Of a stretch of DNA of 64,000 nt, positions 61,331-64,000 are shown piece after piece. Source of the DNA: Neobacillus cucumis (GTDB taxonomy: Bacteria > Bacillota > Bacilli > Bacillales_B > DSM-18226); assembly GCF_016107705.1 (NCBI RefSeq), contig NZ_JAEHGC010000003.1, forward strand, positions 62,001 to 126,000, given 5' to 3'. The notes below the pieces were generated by a model, which was not told the DNA's origin, searched no databases, and was given only the letters and a program-made list of their open reading frames with translations. A program made the translations under genes and the position numbers. The stretch's first letter is position 1, and each line of letters opens with the position of its first letter.

Positions 61331-62011
61331 TTAAAAAGCATTCTTTGATCCAAATAAAACAAAAAAGGTTTTCAATATAATCTTGATATCTATCCACATG
61401 TTTCTTTCGAAAATATATTTAAGATCCAATTCAACCATTTCCTTAAAACTAAGACTATTTCTCCCGCTAACCTGCCATAAACCTGTACAACCAGGTGTGA
61501 CAGTTAACCTTTGCTTATCATAATCATCATATTCTTCAACTTCTCTGGGTAATGGGGGTCTAGGTCCAACTAGGCTCATTTCACCTTTTATTACATTCCA
61601 AAGCTGAGGAAGTTCATCAAAACTTGATTTTCTAATAAATTTTCCTATCTTCGTAATGCGTGGGTCTTCTTTCATCTTAAACATCGCACCACTTATTTCA
61701 TTTTTTCCCAGTAAATCCGTTAATAATTCCTCCGCATTTGAAACCATTGATCGAAATTTGTACATATAAAACTTTTGTCCATTTTTGCCAATTCGTTGCT
61801 GCTTAAAAAAAATTGGACCTCTTGGGTCCTGTATTTTGATAAGAATTGCAATAAGCAAAAAAATAGGTGAAAATACGATGAGTCCGGCGAACGCTCCAAC
61901 GAGATCGACGACACGTTTCGTAAGTAGGTAACCCAATTTTTGATTAACGAAATTTATTTGATTGAAACCACTAATCATGTTTTCTTTTTCTTTGATTTTA
62001 GGAAGAGCCAA
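61331..62011 (-). CDS. Undecaprenyl-phosphate sugar phosphotransferase (priming enzyme)
   Basis: This 226-residue bacterial sugar transferase of the WbaP/WcaJ/EpsL family starts the repeat unit by transferring hexose-1-phosphate to undecaprenyl phosphate. One membrane helix (about residues 33-56) is followed by the catalytic domain with KFRSMVSNAEE, FDELPQLWNVIKGEMSLVGPRP and the C-terminal TPGCTGLWQVSGRN, then LDLKYI. The short form with a single membrane region lacks the four-helix N-terminus of WbaP. The start at 62011 (MALPKIKEK) lies 15 bases after the galU stop. Confidence 0.95.
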   Translation of the reverse strand: MALPKIKEKENMISGFNQINFVNQKLGYLLTKRVVDLVGAFAGLIVFSPIFLLIAILIKIQDPRGPIFFKQQRIGKNGQKFYMYKFRSMVSNAEELLTDLLGKNEISGAMFKMKEDPRITKIGKFIRKSSFDELPQLWNVIKGEMSLVGPRPPLPREVEEYDDYDKQRLTVTPGCTGLWQVSGRNSLSFKEMVELDLKYIFERNMWIDIKIILKTFFVLFGSKNAF

Positions 62012-62026
62012 CAGTCTTTCCCCCTA

Positions 62027-62908
62027 CTAGTTGGATACTTTTTCAACTTCAAGATATTTTTCTAATGCTTGAAAAACATCTTCTCTCAACTTTTCATCTT
62101 TTATTGCAAAATCAATAGTTGTAAGGATAAAGCCAAGCTTGTCACCAACATCATATCTAGTTCCTTCAAATTCATATGCATAGACTTCTTGCAATTGATT
62201 TAATTGTTGAATTGAATCCGTTAGTTGAACTTCTCCCCCAGCACCAATGGTTTGGTTGTCCAGGAATGTAAATATCTCTGGAGTTAATACATATCTCCCC
62301 ATGATTGCTAAATTTGACGGTGGATTTTCTTTTGGCTTTTCAACAAAATTGTTTACTTTATAACGTCTTCCTTCTTGTTCAAGGGGATCAATAATTCCAT
62401 AGCGACTCGTTTGATTGTCAGGAACAGATTGTACTCCAATAACAGATGATCCGGTTTGTTCAAATTGTTCAATCAACTGCTTTAATCCAGGCTTATGAGA
62501 GACAATAATGTCATCTCCAAGGAGAACAGCAAATGGCTCATCACCGATGAACTTTCTTGCACACCACACAGCATGCCCTAATCCCTTAGGTTCTTTTTGG
62601 CGAATATAATGAATATCTACAAGGTTTGAGGAATGCTGCACTTTTTCTAACAAATCGTATTTTTCCTTTTCCACTAGAGTTTGTTCTAGTTCAAATGCAT
62701 GATCAAAATGATCTTCAATCGCTCTTTTACCTTTTCCAGTCACGATGATGATATCTTCGATGCCAGATTCGATTGCTTCCTCTACAATATACTGAATGGT
62801 AGGCTTATCAATAATTGGAAGCATTTCCTTTGGCATTGCTTTTGTTGCAGGTAGAAATCTCGTCCCTAGTCCTGCTGCTGGTATAATTGCTTTTCTAACT
62901 TTTTTCAT
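62027..62908 (-). CDS. galU: UTP-glucose-1-phosphate uridylyltransferase
   Basis: This 293-residue enzyme (GtaB/GalU) makes UDP-glucose from glucose 1-phosphate. Blocks include [24 protein letters not shown], the [19 protein letters not shown] segment and [13 protein letters not shown]-glucose feeds the dehydrogenase at 47258. It is the first gene after the structured leader at 62948-63058, so its expression may require the antitermination element proposed there. Confidence 0.96.
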   Translation of the reverse strand: MKKVRKAIIPAAGLGTRFLPATKAMPKEMLPIIDKPTIQYIVEEAIESGIEDIIIVTGKGKRAIEDHFDHAFELEQTLVEKEKYDLLEKVQHSSNLVDIHYIRQKEPKGLGHAVWCARKFIGDEPFAVLLGDDIIVSHKPGLKQLIEQFEQTGSSVIGVQSVPDNQTSRYGIIDPLEQEGRRYKVNNFVEKPKENPPSNLAIMGRYVLTPEIFTFLDNQTIGAGGEVQLTDSIQQLNQLQEVYAYEFEGTRYDVGDKLGFILTTIDFAIKDEKLREDVFQALEKYLEVEKVSN

Positions 62909-62947
62909 ATAGAACCCTCCTTGTCTATCTAGATTAATAATAGTTAT

Positions 62948-63058
62948 AGGGCATCAAACCCCTCCTCACATTACACTCTCGACAACTAGCGTCTAAGGTA
63001 TCTCTCAACCCACAGCATAACCGAGTGCCTCCATTGATAATGGTCAGGAGACATCACC
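62948..63058 (-). ncRNA. Candidate EAR-type antitermination RNA (eps-associated RNA) between capB and galU
   Basis: This GC-richer stretch in an otherwise AT-rich 337-base gap folds well on the minus strand. CTCCT (63046-63050) near its start pairs with AGGAG (62962-62966) near its end, enclosing the hairpin CCATT-ATC-AATGG, a CACTC / GAGTG pair and a GACG / TGTC pair. In Bacillus subtilis the EAR (epsC motif) lies between epsB and epsC and lets polymerase pass internal terminators of the eps operon. Here the element lies in the same place, right after the tyrosine kinase gene. I cannot compare with the family profile. Confidence 0.55.
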
Positions 63059-63084
63059 ACATATTCATAACAAAACAAACAAAT

Positions 63085-63100
63085 GTTCTTAATAAAGAAC
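63085..63100. promoter_or_regulatory. Possible SinR-type palindrome
   Basis: GTTCTT-AATA-AAGAAC is a perfect palindrome containing, on the minus strand, GTTCTTT, which matches the SinR consensus GTTCTYT known from B. subtilis. A related GTTCTTACATGAGAAC lies at 63188-63203. Both are in the AT-rich part of the capB-galU gap. They may be simply hairpins, and no promoter could be fixed with confidence nearby. Confidence 0.35.
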
Positions 63101-63245
63101 TATTTAATAAAAAAAATTCAATTATAAATAATACATATAAGTTAATAGATTTTCTTTCATTACATTTCTGTGATTAGGTTATCGATTGTTCTTACATGAG
63201 AACGTTCAGAGGACTTTAATTTATTTTTAATAGAAAGATAGGTGG

Positions 63246-63929
63246 TTACATTCCGTAATACAGGTCACCTTTTCGCTTTTTATTATTTAACACGACACCT
63301 AAAAGCTTTGCTTTTGCAGATTTTAGTGATTCTAGTGCTTTTATGCCCGTCTCCTTTTTCGTCTTGCCACTGTTTACAACTAATACAACACCATCACATG
63401 AATTAGACAGTATTTGCGCATCGGCAACTGCATTAACAGGCGGGGAATCAAATAAAATCACATCATACTCCTCTAAGGCCATCTCCATAAGCTCCTTCAT
63501 TGAATCTGAACTTAGGAGTTCCACTGGATTTGGAGGAATAGGTCCACTAGGCAAAAGATCTAATTTTTCAATCTTCGTTTTTCGTATTGTTTCTTGTAAT
63601 AAAGTTTGTTTTACAAGAAAATTTGTTAAACCAATCGTATTTTCAGTTTTAAAAATAAAATGCATATTTGGTTTACGAAGGTTCGCATCAACAATGAGAA
63701 TCTTTTTTCCTTGTTGAGCCATCACAATTCCTAAGTTTGCCGTTGTCGTTGTTTTTCCTTCTCCAAATCCTGGGGACGTAATAATTAATGTCCGATATGC
63801 CTTTTCAATGGATGAAAATTGAATATTTGTTCGAATCGTACGATATTGTTCTGAAATCATTGATTTCGGATTGATGTAGGAGATCAAGCTTTTTTCTTTT
63901 TTTATATTTACTTTACTTCGTTTAAGCAT
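63246..63929 (-). CDS. Tyrosine kinase of EPS synthesis, CapB/EpsB (BY-kinase)
   Basis: This 228-residue cytoplasmic bacterial tyrosine kinase has Walker A GFGEGKTTT at residues 53-61, Walker A' ILIVDANLRKP and Walker B VILFDSPP. A C-terminal tyrosine pair (DLYYGM) stands in for the usual Tyr cluster. Activation needs the membrane partner CapA/EpsA. I start at 63929 (MLKRSKVN) because GAGGTGAGG precedes it; the frame extends 12 bases further. Its ATG overlaps the end of the upstream CapA-like gene. It controls polymer length and, by phosphorylation, other EPS enzymes. Confidence 0.93.
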   Translation of the reverse strand: MLKRSKVNIKKEKSLISYINPKSMISEQYRTIRTNIQFSSIEKAYRTLIITSPGFGEGKTTTTANLGIVMAQQGKKILIVDANLRKPNMHFIFKTENTIGLTNFLVKQTLLQETIRKTKIEKLDLLPSGPIPPNPVELLSSDSMKELMEMALEEYDVILFDSPPVNAVADAQILSNSCDGVVLVVNSGKTKKETGIKALESLKSAKAKLLGVVLNNKKRKGDLYYGM

Positions 63930-64000
63930 CAATTGCCTCACCTCTGACTGCTAGATTAGCATGTTTTCTCTTTTTCACATGTTTGCTTTTTATCTCAAAC
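63922..64000 (-). CDS. C-terminal tail of a CapA/EpsA-type chain-length regulator (partial)
   Basis: An open frame from the right edge ends with TAA at 63922-63924 inside the first codons of capB. Its last 26 or so residues are basic (KSKHVKKRKHANLAVRGE, ending AIDA), typical of the cytoplasmic tail after the second membrane segment of Wzz/CapA-type modulators. It overlaps the kinase start by eight bases. Only the tail is visible, so the call is by context. Confidence 0.6.
   Translation of the reverse strand, partial: FEIKSKHVKKRKHANLAVRGEAIDA

Noticed and set aside
63343..63717. 124-codon plus-strand frame antisense to the BY-kinase gene
   Set aside because: It is fully opposite a gene with intact Walker motifs and has no ribosome binding site.

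Overview
The window looks like chromosomal DNA of an endospore-forming Bacillaceae (Bacillus, Neobacillus or Mesobacillus type). It is AT-rich, has strong AGGAGG-type ribosome binding sites with frequent TTG and GTG starts, BdbC/BdbD thiol-disulfide genes, a SinI-like antirepressor, a Bacillus-type dispersed repeat and a Bacillus-style exopolysaccharide (EPS) operon. I see no tRNA, rRNA, CRISPR array or intact transposase gene.

Left part (1-32 kb): a nitrogen-compound uptake and breakdown island. It opens with a Dpp/Opp-type ABC importer (permeases, two ATPases). A short LytS-type histidine kinase, an AraC-type response regulator and an SSS-family transporter follow. Then, on the minus strand, come a DMT exporter, a cytosine deaminase/AtzC-like amidohydrolase, a lipoprotein solute receptor and two further amidohydrolases. 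A second, orphan response regulator lies next. After an unrelated two-component system and a secreted double-DUF4822 protein come another AtzC-like amidohydrolase with an alpha/beta hydrolase. A minus-strand set then encodes AllH, AllF (FdrA) and AllG (the oxamate carbamoyltransferase subunits), an ankyrin-TPR protein, carbamate kinase and an NCS1 permease, with a divergent PucR regulator. The island closes with an SSS symporter plus DUF3311 partner and the 3' remnant of a further AtzC-like gene. Three promoters in this island share the same architecture: two 10-bp TATCTTTACT-like boxes exactly 21 bp apart, 33-34 bp from a TATAAT box. They are good candidates for sites of the two paralogous AraC-type response regulators. 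I infer that imported N-rich molecules are deaminated or hydrolysed to a carbamoylated product, whose carbamoyl group yields ATP through carbamoyl phosphate. The substrate cannot be read from sequence.

Middle (32-38.6 kb): housekeeping and accessory genes. These are bdbC/bdbD, a LigB-type dioxygenase divergent from an HxlR regulator with a palindromic operator, a lactonase-fold protein, a 39-residue SinI-like protein, a DUF421 membrane protein and manA. Next to manA are a 38-codon remnant of a ROK fructokinase and the 5' fragment of a group II intron lying directly behind a terminator.

Right part (38.6-64 kb): a long minus-strand EPS or capsule cluster read from the right edge. Its order is chain-length regulator (tail only), CapB tyrosine kinase, a structured leader that I propose is an EAR-type antitermination RNA, galU, priming sugar transferase, fcl, gmd, WecB/TagA, three GT4 glycosyltransferases, Wzy, another glycosyltransferase, Wzx, TupA-like ATP-grasp, nucleotide-sugar epimerase, UDP-glucose dehydrogenase, manC, GH5 glycosidase, serine acetyltransferase-like protein, AsnB and a phage-tailspike-like pectate-lyase-fold protein. 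The precursors point to a polymer containing fucose, mannose and uronic acid, and the TupA/AsnB/acetyltransferase set suggests amino-acid or amide decoration.
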